Of a stretch of 64,000 nt of DNA, positions 35,271 through 45,502 are shown piece after piece. Below the pieces are notes generated by a model that saw only the letters and a list, made by a program, of their open reading frames with translations, ran no database searches and was not told where the DNA came from. Position 1 is the stretch's first letter. The number at the start of each line of letters is the position of its first letter. The stretch covers positions 124,001 through 188,000 of the forward strand of contig SAKE01000005.1 of the NCBI GenBank assembly GCA_004017275.1. The letters are read 5' to 3'. Both the position numbers and the translations under genes were made by a program. The stretch comes from Mesorhizobium sp. GTDB lineage: Bacteria; Pseudomonadota; Alphaproteobacteria; Rhizobiales; Rhizobiaceae.

Positions 35271-35430
35271 TGACAGAAATTTACACAAACTTCGCGGGCA
35301 ACATGGCTGCGTCGCCCTTTACAAACATGACAAATTTACAATGCGCTCCTGTCAAAGGCAACACAGGTTTTCTCTTATATCTAGGCGATTTTCTAGATTT
35401 TCGTGGCTCATTTCGCGCAGAAATGTAAAT
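35271..35430. promoter_or_regulatory. repeated TTTACA boxes in the regulator/aceA divergent region
   Basis: TGACAGAAATTTACA (35271-35285), TGACAAATTTACA (35328-35340) and the inverted AAATGTAAAT (35421-35430) share a TTTACA core. The first two also share TGACA. RamB-like proteins bind AT-rich repeats near acetate genes, so these are candidate ScfR/RamB operators. The first box lies within 25 bases of the regulator's own start. Assignment is inference. Confidence 0.5.
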
Positions 35431-35499
35431 CCAGTTATATCGAACTGCCCCCACATGGTTGGCGTCTTGATATAGCGCAGCAAGCCTTCGGAGTGATCC

Positions 35500-36789
<1,290 letters not shown>

Positions 36790-36855
36790 CGAGCCGCAAA
36801 GTACAAAAGTACAGAGGAAACGCCCAACAGGGCCTGGGACACAAGGAGAAGACCA

Positions 36856-37098
36856 ATGGCATCGATAAGCCGTGTCAAGGAACGCGCCGAGGAACAGTCC
36901 ACGACGATGAGCGTCGACCAGCAGGCGACGATCCGCATGCTGGCCAACGACCTGCACCGCCTCAACCAGTCGGTGATGAAGGCGGTCGAGGCAGGCGTCT
37001 CGGTGGAGCTCGTGCGCTCGGCACGCCATCATGGCGGCGACGGCAACTGGGGCGATCTGCTGATCCCGGTGATCGTCACGCAGCAGAGCCACGGCTGA
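36856..37098 (+). CDS. conserved small protein downstream of aceA
   Basis: The 80-residue protein begins MASISRVKERAEEQSTTMSV and ends in VTQQSHG. AAGGAGAAG lies seven bases before its ATG and it is 66 bases after aceA, so it is probably cotranscribed. A strong terminator follows. I do not recognise a domain; a helical N-terminus and a short beta C-terminus are suggested. The pairing with aceA hints at a role in the shunt, which is inference. Confidence 0.78.
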   Translation: MASISRVKERAEEQSTTMSVDQQATIRMLANDLHRLNQSVMKAVEAGVSVELVRSARHHGGDGNWGDLLIPVIVTQQSHG

Positions 37099-37124
37099 CC
37101 TTAATCCGCACAACCGATCTTTCG

Positions 37125-37159
37125 CCTGCGCAGCCTCTGCGCAGGTGAATTTTCTTTTT
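37125..37159 (+). terminator. terminator of the aceA operon
   Basis: CCTGCGCAG and CTGCGCAGG pair with a three-base loop, followed by TGAATTTTCTTTTT. It lies 27 bases after the small-protein stop. Confidence 0.85.
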
Positions 37160-37328
37160 ATGAAATGCAGTATGGACAGTTCAGTACAGTAGCGTTGCTT
37201 GAAATTCATTGCTCCTGAGGATGATTTCCGGGTCTTTTATTTCAACTTGACATGGCGACCGATCTCACGCCAATTGCGCTCCGGATTCAACTCTGCATTG
37301 AAATGGGGGCGAGCTTCTTGGCCGACTT

Positions 37329-37781
37329 GTGTGCCCAGTGAATCGCGAAGGCGAGTCTCCAAGACACCTGAATTGGGTGACCCGCGACTCAACCACCGAG
37401 GCGATCCGTGATCCATCGCAAGTGCTTGTCGTCGGCAAATCGCCGATCAATCGGGTGGTGATTTCGAAGATTGTCGAGCGGTCCGGGCTCAAGCCAATCT
37501 CGGAATCTCCCGACACGGCGGCAAGGATCTTGCGGTCTCTCATTCCCGGTGCGGTTGTCCTTGACGGCGGCGCCGATAACAAGGACTGCGACAATCTGAT
37601 GTCCAGCATCGACGCGTTGCGGCGGATTTCGGGCAAATCGTTGCCACCGGTGATCCTGCTTTCAACCAAGAATGGCACGCCGGAGAGCCTGGGCCTGTCT
37701 AGTGTCATCGACGTGGTGGTCGCCAAGCCGATCACGCCCGAACGGCTGCAGCCGGTGATCGACCGCCTGCTCAATCGTTAG
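37329..37781 (+). CDS. receiver-domain protein (stand-alone response regulator-like)
   Basis: The open frame encodes a CheY-like domain: QVLVVGKSPINRVVISKIVE instead of the usual acidic DD pair, phospho-acceptor candidate Asp in GAVVLDGGAD, and the conserved Lys in VVVAKPITPERL. The missing acidic pair suggests weak or no phosphorylation. The start is uncertain: GTG 37329 or GTG 37377; there is no ATG. No output domain or kinase is nearby. Confidence 0.65.
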   Translation: MCPVNREGESPRHLNWVTRDSTTEAIRDPSQVLVVGKSPINRVVISKIVERSGLKPISESPDTAARILRSLIPGAVVLDGGADNKDCDNLMSSIDALRRISGKSLPPVILLSTKNGTPESLGLSSVIDVVVAKPITPERLQPVIDRLLNR

Positions 37782-37849
37782 AGCAATTGCAGAATACCTG
37801 CGTAACGGTTTTCCCAGGAAAGCGCTTTCCCTCGGGAATTGCGCAGAAA
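37780..37849. repeat. degenerate intergenic palindrome
   Basis: AGAGCAATTGC on the left and GGGAATTGCGC on the right flank GTAACGGTTTTCCC. The layout resembles a common short palindromic element of rhizobial intergenic regions, but this copy is imperfect. Confidence 0.4.
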
Positions 37850-37864
37850 TGGCTGAGCCTGCGA

Positions 37865-38581
37865 TCAGCCTGCGTTCACGATGCCTTCAACCAATCCGGG
37901 CAGTTGTCCCAGATCGACTATCTGGCGGAACCTCGATTCGGCTACCGGAGCCTCGACATGCTCCAGCACCCAGGTCAGTTCATGCGGCACATGGACACCC
38001 CAACCGCCCGCCTCGATGGCCGGCACCACGTCCGACTTCAGCGAGTTGCCGACCATCATGCTTTTGGCCGGGCCATCGCCGTGGCGGCTGAAGAGCCTGC
38101 TATAGGTGGCGGCATTCTTTTCGCTGACGATCTCGACCGCGTCGAACAGGTCGCCCAGGCCCGACCCAGCCAGCTTACGCTCCTGATCGAAGAGGTCGCC
38201 CTTGGTGATCAGCACGAGGCGAAATGTGCCGGCTAGCTTCTCGACCGTTTCGCGCGCATGCGGCAGAGCCTCGATCGGGTGGCTCAGCATCTCGCGGCCG
38301 GCATCGAGAATCTCTGCAATGACCGAAGCCGATACGCGGCCTTGCGTGACCTCGATCGCCGTTTCGATCATCGACAGGGTAAATCCCTTGATGCCGAAGC
38401 CATAAACAGCAAGATTGCGCCTTTCAGCTTCCAGCAATCGTGCCGAGATGTGCTCCGCTTCGCCATGATCGTCAAGCATGGCGGCAAAGCGCTTCTCCGT
38501 CAGGCGGAAGAACTGCTCGTTCTGCCACAGCGTGTCGTCGGCGTCGAAGCCTATGGTCGTCAGTTTGCCGTCGTGCCACAT
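37865..38581 (-). CDS. HAD-superfamily phosphatase
   Basis: The 238-residue protein has HAD motif I GFDADDTLWQNE, motif II VLITKGDLFDQ, motif III Lys in VSEKNAATYSRLF and motif IV MMVGNSLKSDVVPAIEAGG. It belongs to subfamily I (YjjG/phosphoglycolate-type). I chose ATG 38581 (MWHDGKLTTIG); the frame to 38698 lacks a signal. Substrate unknown. Confidence 0.85.
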   Translation of the reverse strand: MWHDGKLTTIGFDADDTLWQNEQFFRLTEKRFAAMLDDHGEAEHISARLLEAERRNLAVYGFGIKGFTLSMIETAIEVTQGRVSASVIAEILDAGREMLSHPIEALPHARETVEKLAGTFRLVLITKGDLFDQERKLAGSGLGDLFDAVEIVSEKNAATYSRLFSRHGDGPAKSMMVGNSLKSDVVPAIEAGGWGVHVPHELTWVLEHVEAPVAESRFRQIVDLGQLPGLVEGIVNAG

Positions 38582-38746
38582 GCAATTTCTCGATTTAGAT
38601 TGGGGTCTCAATTGGGATTGGTCGGCCGAAGCTAAGCCGATTGGCGTGATTTTCAACCGGGTCGGCCAATGCCCGACGCGGCTCCCCTTCCCTTCCACGG
38701 TAGGGCACGGCTATACTCCACAATCCGCAACCCAATCTGGTGATTG

Positions 38747-40180
38747 ATGCCGCCTGCAAAAAAGGAAGTCCGTCCGTCGAGCCGCGGAGGACGCCCACGC
38801 ACGCCTGCCTTCGTAACAAACCAACGTGGTGTCAAGAACTGGAAGGAAGTCAGCGCCTGGCTGGAATGGCGCGGCATCGAGGACATCGAATGCATCACGC
38901 CTGATCAGGCCGGCGTCGCGCGCGGCAAAATGATGCCATCGAAGAAATTCACCTCCAACACCTCGCTGGCGCTGCCGTCGGCTGTCTTCATGACGACGAT
39001 TTCCGGCGGCTACCCCGAGGATGGCAACGGCTTCCATTACCCGGAAGACGACGGCGACCTCAAACTGATGCCGGACCTGTCGACGCTGACGGTGGTGCCC
39101 TGGGAAGAAGACCCGACTGCCGCGGTCATCTGCGACCTCGTCCACCAGGATGGCCGCTCGGTCGAGTTCACGCCACGCAATGTGTTGAAGCGCGTGGTTG
39201 CCGCCTATGACAAGCTCGGCCTGAAGCCGGTGGTGGCGCCGGAGATCGAGTTCTATCTGGTGCGCAAGAATCCCGATCCGGACTATCCGCTGACGCCGCC
39301 TGTCGGCCGGTCGGGACGCGCGATCGGCGGCGGCGCCGGTTATTCGATCGCCGGCGTCAACGAATTCGACGAACTGATCGACGACATCTACCATTTCTCC
39401 GAGGGCCAGGGCCTGGAGATCGATACGCTGATCCACGAGGAAGGTGCCGGTCAGCTCGAGATCAATCTGCGCCATGGCGACCCGATCGAACTGGCGGACC
39501 AGGTGTTCATGTTCAAGCGCACTATTCGCGAGGCGGCGCTGAAGCACGAGATCTATGCCACTTTCATGGCCAAACCCATCCAAGGGCAGCCTGGCTCCGC
39601 CATGCATATCCATCAGTCGATCATCGACAAGAAGACCGGGCAGAACATCTTTTCGGCTGCTGACGGCTTGGAAACCGAAGACTTCTTCCACTTCATCGGC
39701 GGCATGCAGAGGCATGTACCGAACGCGCTGGTGATGTTCGCGCCCTATGTCAATTCCTACCGCCGGCTGACGCAGTCGGCCTCGGCTCCAGTCAACAACA
39801 AATGGGGCTATGACAACCGCACCACGGCGTTCCGCGTGCCGCGCTCGGACCCGGCGGCACGGCGCGTCGAAAACCGTATCCCCTCCTCCGATGCCAATCC
39901 CTACCTGGCGCTGGCGGCATCGCTCGCCTGCGGGCTGATCGGCATCACCAACAAGATCAAGGCCGAGCCTCCCGTCCTGACCACCGCCAACGCGCACGAG
40001 ATCGATCTGCCGCGCAGCCTGCTCGAAGCCGTCGACCTGTTCGAAGGCGACGAGGAACTCTGCGCGCTTCTGGGCAAATCCTTCGCAGCGACCTATGCGG
40101 CGATCAAGCGGGCGGAATTCGAGACGTTCATGGAAGTGATCAGCCCGTGGGAGCGGGAGTATCTGTTGCTCAATGTTTAG
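38747..40180 (+). CDS. puuA: glutamine synthetase-family enzyme, probable gamma-glutamylputrescine synthetase
   Basis: The 477-residue protein has the GS fold: PEIEFYLV near residue 175, GAGQLEINLRHGDP near 240, the SAMHIHQS histidine motif near 285, and RVENRIPSSDANPYLALAA near 375. Its long divergence from GlnA (extended N-terminus, EDIECITPDQAGVARGKMMP) and its neighbour puuB fit gamma-glutamylputrescine synthetase, which starts putrescine breakdown by ligating it to glutamate. A short-tandem-repeat array separates it from puuB. Confidence 0.82.
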   Translation: MPPAKKEVRPSSRGGRPRTPAFVTNQRGVKNWKEVSAWLEWRGIEDIECITPDQAGVARGKMMPSKKFTSNTSLALPSAVFMTTISGGYPEDGNGFHYPEDDGDLKLMPDLSTLTVVPWEEDPTAAVICDLVHQDGRSVEFTPRNVLKRVVAAYDKLGLKPVVAPEIEFYLVRKNPDPDYPLTPPVGRSGRAIGGGAGYSIAGVNEFDELIDDIYHFSEGQGLEIDTLIHEEGAGQLEINLRHGDPIELADQVFMFKRTIREAALKHEIYATFMAKPIQGQPGSAMHIHQSIIDKKTGQNIFSAADGLETEDFFHFIGGMQRHVPNALVMFAPYVNSYRRLTQSASAPVNNKWGYDNRTTAFRVPRSDPAARRVENRIPSSDANPYLALAASLACGLIGITNKIKAEPPVLTTANAHEIDLPRSLLEAVDLFEGDEELCALLGKSFAATYAAIKRAEFETFMEVISPWEREYLLLNV

Positions 40181-40191
40181 ATGGGTAGCGC

Positions 40192-40240
40192 GAATAGTGA
40201 ATAGTGAATAGTGAATAGTGAATAGTGAATAGTGAATAGT
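40192..40240. repeat. tandem heptamer array (GAATAGT x7)
   Basis: Seven perfect copies of GAATAGT fill 49 bases between puuA and puuB. A degenerate array of the opposite strand pattern follows at 40288-40324, so the two could fold back on each other. Copy number is likely variable. Confidence 0.9.
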
Positions 40241-40287
40241 GAGACAGGCGGCACAGTTTCGATCAACCGTCACTCTTCAGCTCTTTC

Positions 40288-40324
40288 CTATTCGCTACTC
40301 ACTACTCACTACTCGCTATTCGCT
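40288..40324. repeat. degenerate reverse heptamer array
   Basis: CTATTCGCTACTCACTACTC, continuing to GCTATTCGCT, contains about five imperfect copies of the reverse complement of GAATAGT/GAGTAGT. It ends 37 bases before the puuB ATG. Confidence 0.75.
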
Positions 40325-40361
40325 TACCCACCGCCCCAAATCTCCGAGTCTTCACCACGTC

Positions 40362-41648
40362 ATGTCCTACCAATCCCCGATCTCTCCCGGCCGTTCCTGG
40401 TACGAGGATACAGCCGGCCCGAGACCTGAATATCCCGCGCTTGATGGCGACCGGACATGCGATGTCGTCATCATCGGCGGCGGCTTTACCGGGCTGTCGG
40501 CGGCGGCGCATCTGGCCAAGGCGGGCACCAATGTCGTGCTGATCGAGGCGCACCGCTTCGGTGACGGCGCCTCGGGGCGCAATGGCGGGCAGCTCGGTAC
40601 CGGCCAGCGCGCCTGGGCGGAGGATTTGGAAGCCGAATATGGCTTGTCCCGCGTCAAGGCACTGTTCGATCTTGCCGAAGAGGCGAAGGCGCATCTGCTT
40701 GAATTCGCCACCACCAACCAGATCGATATCGACTATATGCCGGGACAGCTCTCGGTGGCGCACAAGCCGCGCTATATCGACGACTACAAGGCGCATGCCG
40801 AGATCATGGCGAGCCGTTTTTCCTACCCGCATATCTCGTTCATGGATGCCAGGGAGACAGCGGAGCGGCTGGGCTCGACCGCCTATTTCGGCGGCACGCG
40901 CGACACAGGCACCGGCCACATCCATCCGATGAAACTGGTGATCGGCACGGCGCGGGTGGCAGCGCAGGCAGGCGCGCAGCTGTTCGAGGGGACGCCATCG
41001 ACAGGCATCATTTCCAGTGGCGGCAAAGTCAAGGTTTCGACGCCGAGAGGCACGGTGACAGCGCAGAAATGCCTGATCGCGGTCAACGCCTATGGCGGCA
41101 CGCTCGAGCCGGTGAGTGCGGCGCACATTATGCCGATTGGTTCGTTCATCGGCGCGACGGTGCCTCTGGGCGCAGACTCAGACGTGCTGCCAGGCGGCGA
41201 AGCGGTCGACGATTCCCGCTTCGTCGTTCGCTATTTCCGCAAATCGAAGGACGGGCGGCTGCTGTTTGGCGGACGCGAGGTTTATGGCGTCAACGATCCG
41301 AAGGATATCCATATCCACATCCGCCGCCAGATCGTCGAACTCTATCCAGCGCTCGGGGATGTCGAGATCACGCATGGCTGGGGCGGCTATGTCGGCATCA
41401 CAATGCCGAGAAAGCCGTTCGTGCGCGAGGTGATGCCCAATGTGATCTCGGCCGGCGGCTATTCCGGCCACGGCGTCATGCTGTCTAACTTCTTCGGCAA
41501 GCTCTATGCCGAAACCGTCGCCGGCAACCGCGACCGGCTGAAGCTGATCGAGGATCTGAAAATCCCGCCCTTTCCCGGCGGCCGGCGCTTCCGCACGCCG
41601 CTGCTGTTCCTGGCGCTCAACTGGTTTGCGCTGCGGGACAGGATATAG
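40362..41648 (+). CDS. puuB: FAD-dependent gamma-glutamylputrescine oxidase-like (DAO family)
   Basis: The 428-residue flavoprotein has the dinucleotide motif CDVVIIGGGFTGLSAAAHLA and the DAO-family text VLIEAHRFGDGASGRNGGQL, with RDTGTGHIHPMKLVIGTARV and YSGHGVMLSNFFGKLYAE at the C-terminus. Length and features fit PuuB, which oxidises gamma-glutamylputrescine; it follows puuA. I chose ATG 40362; the frame is open through the repeat array to 40239. Confidence 0.85.
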   Translation: MSYQSPISPGRSWYEDTAGPRPEYPALDGDRTCDVVIIGGGFTGLSAAAHLAKAGTNVVLIEAHRFGDGASGRNGGQLGTGQRAWAEDLEAEYGLSRVKALFDLAEEAKAHLLEFATTNQIDIDYMPGQLSVAHKPRYIDDYKAHAEIMASRFSYPHISFMDARETAERLGSTAYFGGTRDTGTGHIHPMKLVIGTARVAAQAGAQLFEGTPSTGIISSGGKVKVSTPRGTVTAQKCLIAVNAYGGTLEPVSAAHIMPIGSFIGATVPLGADSDVLPGGEAVDDSRFVVRYFRKSKDGRLLFGGREVYGVNDPKDIHIHIRRQIVELYPALGDVEITHGWGGYVGITMPRKPFVREVMPNVISAGGYSGHGVMLSNFFGKLYAETVAGNRDRLKLIEDLKIPPFPGGRRFRTPLLFLALNWFALRDRI

Positions 41649-41695
41649 GCCTGTTCCGTCCCGATGGAATCAGGACCGGACTCCATCTGTCGGCT

Positions 41696-41743
41696 AGAGC
41701 ATGATTTTGGCGAAGCCGGATGCCACGGTTCGGAATCATGCTC
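41696..41743. repeat. rhizobial-type intergenic palindrome (AGCATGATT/AATCATGCT)
   Basis: AGAGCATGATT (41696-41706) and GGAATCATGCTC (41732-41743) are inverted arms around TTGGCGAAGCCGGATGCC. This is the layout of a common Rhizobiales intergenic palindrome. Confidence 0.65.
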
Positions 41744-42013
41744 CAGGCTGGACAGGTTCGCTCTGAGTTCCTGTAATATTGCTGTAATATTTGTTGCCGT
41801 AGCGACACATTGCAGAATCCCCGGCAAAGGTGCAGAATCGCCTGGGAAGGCGTAGTGATGCCACAATCACCGGCAAAAGATCCGGGTTGTGGGCGACTGA
41901 GGGGGAATTCTGCGGGCTTGCCCGCTCTGGTTTCTTGGGACCGATGCAGATTTGGCGCCAGGTTCTTGGCATTCGATCGAAAGAACATCGGCCCGCTTAT
42001 GGAGGTGGCAAGA

Positions 42014-42874
42014 GTGAGAGAGCCCTTCAGTTTCGGTACGCCGGAACGTCGGCGCTTTGCCATGCAGTTCGGATACGACATGCGGCCGTCCTTATGGCAG
42101 GAAGTCCGCTCGAACTCGCATCTGGTGATCGCCGCGATCGGCACCGCCGCACTGCTTGGCGTCGCCGCTGTGGCGCTATGGCTGGCATTGCCGGCCAGCG
42201 ACAGGCAAGCGGCAGCGAGCCCCGAGCAGACCATTCCAACCGTTCCGGTGAAGACGACGAAAATAGCCCCGGTGGGAGCCGCAGTCGCCGCGGCAGCCGT
42301 GCCGCAGGCGGCGCGCAAGTCCGACGCGGTTTCACCGACCGTGGCGGCCTCGGAAGCCAACATACCCGCGCTCGCGGCCAATGATCCGCGCTGGACCGGT
42401 TCGCAACCGAAGGCTGCATCCGCTTCCGCCTCGACTGCTCCCAGCCAGGTGGCGGCGGACAAGGCACAGGGCAAGCAAGCGACGGCATTCGCGCAGCCAG
42501 CAGCCGATACTGATGCTACCGCTGAGCTTGCCAAGGTTGCCGCGCCCACCGCGGCGGCGAGCAGCCGTCCCGATGGCGCGCAAACCGCCGCCATCCCCGA
42601 GGTGCAGCCGCAGGTGCCGACGCAACAGCCCGCGGCCGCGGAAGGCGACGGCGGCCAGGCCAAGGCGAAGTCACGGAAGGTTGCTGCCGCTGGAACAGGG
42701 CGTATCTTGAGGACCGTGACCATGCGGAGCGGTCCGAAGAAGAATGCCGCCGCCATCGGCACGGTGCCAGCCAGAACCTCGGTTGAGGTGATGAGCTGCA
42801 AGCAATGGTGCCAGATCACCTACAACGGCAAGACCGGCTGGATCTACAAAAGCTACATCAAGACCGGCGCCTGA
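42014..42874 (+). CDS. SH3-domain envelope protein
   Basis: The protein has one N-terminal anchor (about residues 37-59, AAIGTAALLGVAAVALWLAL), a 130-residue Ala/Pro/Gln-rich periplasmic linker and a C-terminal bacterial SH3 domain (VTMRSGPKKNAAAIGTVPAR, then CKQWCQITYNGKTGWIYKSY). I chose GTG 42014 because GGAGGTGG lies eight bases before it; the frame is open to 41810 without a better signal. Such proteins bind peptidoglycan peptides or envelope partners. Confidence 0.8.
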   Translation: MREPFSFGTPERRRFAMQFGYDMRPSLWQEVRSNSHLVIAAIGTAALLGVAAVALWLALPASDRQAAASPEQTIPTVPVKTTKIAPVGAAVAAAAVPQAARKSDAVSPTVAASEANIPALAANDPRWTGSQPKAASASASTAPSQVAADKAQGKQATAFAQPAADTDATAELAKVAAPTAAASSRPDGAQTAAIPEVQPQVPTQQPAAAEGDGGQAKAKSRKVAAAGTGRILRTVTMRSGPKKNAAAIGTVPARTSVEVMSCKQWCQITYNGKTGWIYKSYIKTGA

Positions 42875-42917
42875 CGCCCCCCAATGGCCCCCATGGTGGC
42901 GCATGCCTGTTTTGGCG

Positions 42918-42963
42918 CCTGTCGTTCCCCCAAAACCGCTGGGCACTTTTGGGCGACATACAT
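42918..42963. repeat. dispersed rhizobial-type intergenic repeat, copy 2
   Basis: CCTGTCGTTCCCCCAAAACC, then GCTGGGCACTTTTGGGCGAC, then ATACAT. It is homologous to 23064-23109 (shared TGTCGTT, CAAAACCG, CACTTTT and GCGACA). Confidence 0.65.
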
Positions 42964-42970
42964 AAGGCTT

Positions 42971-43717
42971 TCAGATGCAACGGCCGCCGTCGACCTCCAG
43001 CGCCACACCGGTGATGAAGGCGGCTTCGTCCGAGGCCAGCCAGAGCGCGGCGTTGGCGATGTCGAGCGGTGTCGAAAGCCGCCCAAGCGGGATCGATGCC
43101 CGGAACTTCTCGCGGATTTCTGGCGTGTCGGCGCCCATGAATTTCTCCAGCATGCCGGTCTCGCCGGCAACCGGGCAGAGGCAGTTGACGCGGATGTTCT
43201 TCGGCGCCAGTTCCACCGCCATCGACTTGGTGGCGGTGATCGCCCAGCCTTTCGACGCATTGTACCAGGTGAGGCCGGGCCGCGGCCGCAGACCTGCGGT
43301 GGAGGCCGTGGTCAGGATGACGCCGCCACCTTGCCGTTCCATAATCGGCACCACGGCAAGTGCCGCGTGATAGATCGCCTTCATGTTGACCGACGTGATC
43401 AAGTCGAAGGTTTGCTCGTCGACATTGAGCATGTCGCCGTTGCGATGGGTGTAACCGGCATTGTTGACCATGATGTCGACGCGGCCGAAGGAGCTCTTGG
43501 CGGCATAGATCATCTCATCGAATTCGGAGCGCAGCGAAACATCGGTCTGGGTCCAGATCGCCGCTTTACCGATCTCGCCGGCGACGCGCTCCGCTCCCTT
43601 GGCGTTGAGATCGGCGACAACGACCCTGGCGCCCTCCTGCGCAAAGCGCCTGGCGATGCCCTCGCCAAAGCCCGACGCAGCACCGGTGATGACGGCAACC
43701 TTGTTTTCCAGACGCAT
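42971..43717 (-). CDS. short-chain dehydrogenase/reductase
   Basis: The 248-residue classical SDR has TGAASGFGEGIA (cofactor), NNAG, catalytic Ser in LTTASTAG and Tyr in WYNASKGWAI. It ends DGGRCI, as is usual. I chose ATG 43717 (MRLENKVAVITG); ATG 43732 five codons upstream is also possible. It stands alone; substrate unknown. Confidence 0.85.
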   Translation of the reverse strand: MRLENKVAVITGAASGFGEGIARRFAQEGARVVVADLNAKGAERVAGEIGKAAIWTQTDVSLRSEFDEMIYAAKSSFGRVDIMVNNAGYTHRNGDMLNVDEQTFDLITSVNMKAIYHAALAVVPIMERQGGGVILTTASTAGLRPRPGLTWYNASKGWAITATKSMAVELAPKNIRVNCLCPVAGETGMLEKFMGADTPEIREKFRASIPLGRLSTPLDIANAALWLASDEAAFITGVALEVDGGRCI

Positions 43718-44032
43718 GTTCTTCCCGCTCATGATTGGTAACGATCAACCGCCACGCCAATGGCGCTCATCCGCGCAAAGCCACGGCTTCTGATCGGATT
43801 GGTCGAAAGATGTGCGGCCATCGCCGATTTCTCCTTTGGCTTTCGCCTCGATCCCGCTCTATGCTGCAACTGCGAAGGCTTCCGGAGCCGCGCCTGTCGA
43901 CAAGCCTCCAGGTCATCGGACTGTCAAGGGGCAGGCGCATACACCCAGATGTGACACCATGGCACTGGAAAATTTAAATCGATTAGATTATATCAGCCGC
44001 GTACTAGCGACCGGCGTCAAAGCGGACAGACC
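43718..44032. other. intergenic stretch upstream of zwf
   Basis: About 300 bases without a supported gene. The last 60 bases are AT-rich (AAATTTAAATCGATTAGATT at about 43970-43989), a good place for the zwf promoter. I see no clear operator. Confidence 0.4.
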
Positions 44033-45502
44033 ATGACCAGCCAGATCATCCCCGTCGACCCTTTCGACTTCATCATTTTCGGCGGTACCGGCGATCTGTC
44101 GGAGCGCAAGCTTCTGCCGTCGCTCTACTATCGCCAGCGCGACCATCAATTCTCCGAGCCGACGCGCATCATCGGCACCTCGCGCTCGAAAATGAGCGAT
44201 GAGGAATTCCAGGCCTTCGCCAAACAGGCGATCTCCGAGCACGTCAAACCGACCGACATCGATGCCAAGGAACTGAAGACATTCCTCGCGCGCCTCTCTT
44301 ATGTCTCCGCCGACGCGACGAGCGGCGCCGGCTTCGACAAATTGAAAAAGGCGATCGGCGACAGCGACCGCATCCGCGCCTTCTACCTGGCGGTGGCGCC
44401 GGCGCTGTTCGGCGATATCTCGCACAAGCTGAAAGAGCACAATCTGATCACGCCGAACTCGCGCATCGTGCTGGAAAAGCCGATCGGCCGCGATCTCGAT
44501 TCGGCACGCAAGCTCAACGACCTGGTCGGCGACGATTTCCACGAAAGCCAGATCTTCCGCATCGACCACTATCTCGGCAAGGAGACGGTGCAGAACCTGA
44601 TGGCGCTGCGCTTTGCCAATGCGCTCTACGAGCCCTTGTGGAACTCGGCTCATATCGACCATGTGCAGATCACCGTGGCCGAGACCGTGGGGCTGGAGGA
44701 CCGCGTCACCTATTACGACAAGGCCGGCGCGCTGCGCGACATGGTGCAGAACCACATACTGCAGCTATTGTGCCTCGTCGCCATGGAAGCGCCGTCGTCG
44801 ATGGATGCCGACGCGGTGCGCGACGAGAAGCTGAAGGTGCTGCGGGCGCTGAAGCGCATCAACGGCAACGAGGCGCCGAAGCACACCGTGCGTGGCCAGT
44901 ACCGCGCAGGCGCCTCGGCCAGCGGAGCTGTAAAGGGCTATGTCGAGGAGCTTTCCCACGACAGCAACACCGAGACGTTCGTCGCCATCAAGGCCGAGAT
45001 CGGCACCTGGCGCTGGGCGGGCGTTCCGTTCTACCTCAGGACCGGCAAGCGGCTGGCGACGCGGGTTTCGGAAATCGTCATCGAATTCAAGCCGATCCCG
45101 CATTCGATCTTCGGCGATAGCGCGGGGCCGATCTTCGCCAACCAGTTGGTCATCCGGCTGCAGCCGGACGAAGGCGTCAAGCAGTTCATCATGATCAAGG
45201 ATCCAGGCCCGGGCGGCATGCGGCTGCGCCAGATTTCGCTCGACATGAGCTTCGCGCAATCCTTCGATGGCCGCGCCCCGGACGCTTACGAACGGCTGAT
45301 CATGGACGTCATCCGTGGCAACCAGACCCTGTTCATGCGCCGTGACGAAGTCGAGGCGGCCTGGAAGTGGATCGACCCGATCCAGAATGCCTGGGAAAGC
45401 GCCAGGCAGGAGGCACAGGGCTATACGGCAGGCACTTGGGGTCCGTCGGCCTCGATAGCACTGATCGAACGTGACGGGCGAACATGGCACGAGAGCAATT
45501 GA
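44033..45502 (+). CDS. zwf: glucose-6-phosphate 1-dehydrogenase
   Basis: The 489-residue enzyme oxidises glucose 6-phosphate to 6-phosphogluconolactone with NADP. The cofactor motif FGGTGDLSERKLLPSLY is at residue 15 and the active-site RIDHYLGKETVQN near 178. Downstream pgl overlaps by 19 bases and edd follows, so the three form the upper Entner-Doudoroff operon. Confidence 0.95.
   Translation: MTSQIIPVDPFDFIIFGGTGDLSERKLLPSLYYRQRDHQFSEPTRIIGTSRSKMSDEEFQAFAKQAISEHVKPTDIDAKELKTFLARLSYVSADATSGAGFDKLKKAIGDSDRIRAFYLAVAPALFGDISHKLKEHNLITPNSRIVLEKPIGRDLDSARKLNDLVGDDFHESQIFRIDHYLGKETVQNLMALRFANALYEPLWNSAHIDHVQITVAETVGLEDRVTYYDKAGALRDMVQNHILQLLCLVAMEAPSSMDADAVRDEKLKVLRALKRINGNEAPKHTVRGQYRAGASASGAVKGYVEELSHDSNTETFVAIKAEIGTWRWAGVPFYLRTGKRLATRVSEIVIEFKPIPHSIFGDSAGPIFANQLVIRLQPDEGVKQFIMIKDPGPGGMRLRQISLDMSFAQSFDGRAPDAYERLIMDVIRGNQTLFMRRDEVEAAWKWIDPIQNAWESARQEAQGYTAGTWGPSASIALIERDGRTWHESN

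Noticed and set aside
40192..40240. CRISPR array or coding repeat
   Set aside because: A seven-base unit in direct contact is a simple tandem repeat; it has no spacers.
38711..40273. Minus-strand open frame of 520 codons across puuA
   Set aside because: Antisense shadow of the glutamine synthetase-family gene; its N-terminal repeats (TIHYSLF) come from the heptamer array.
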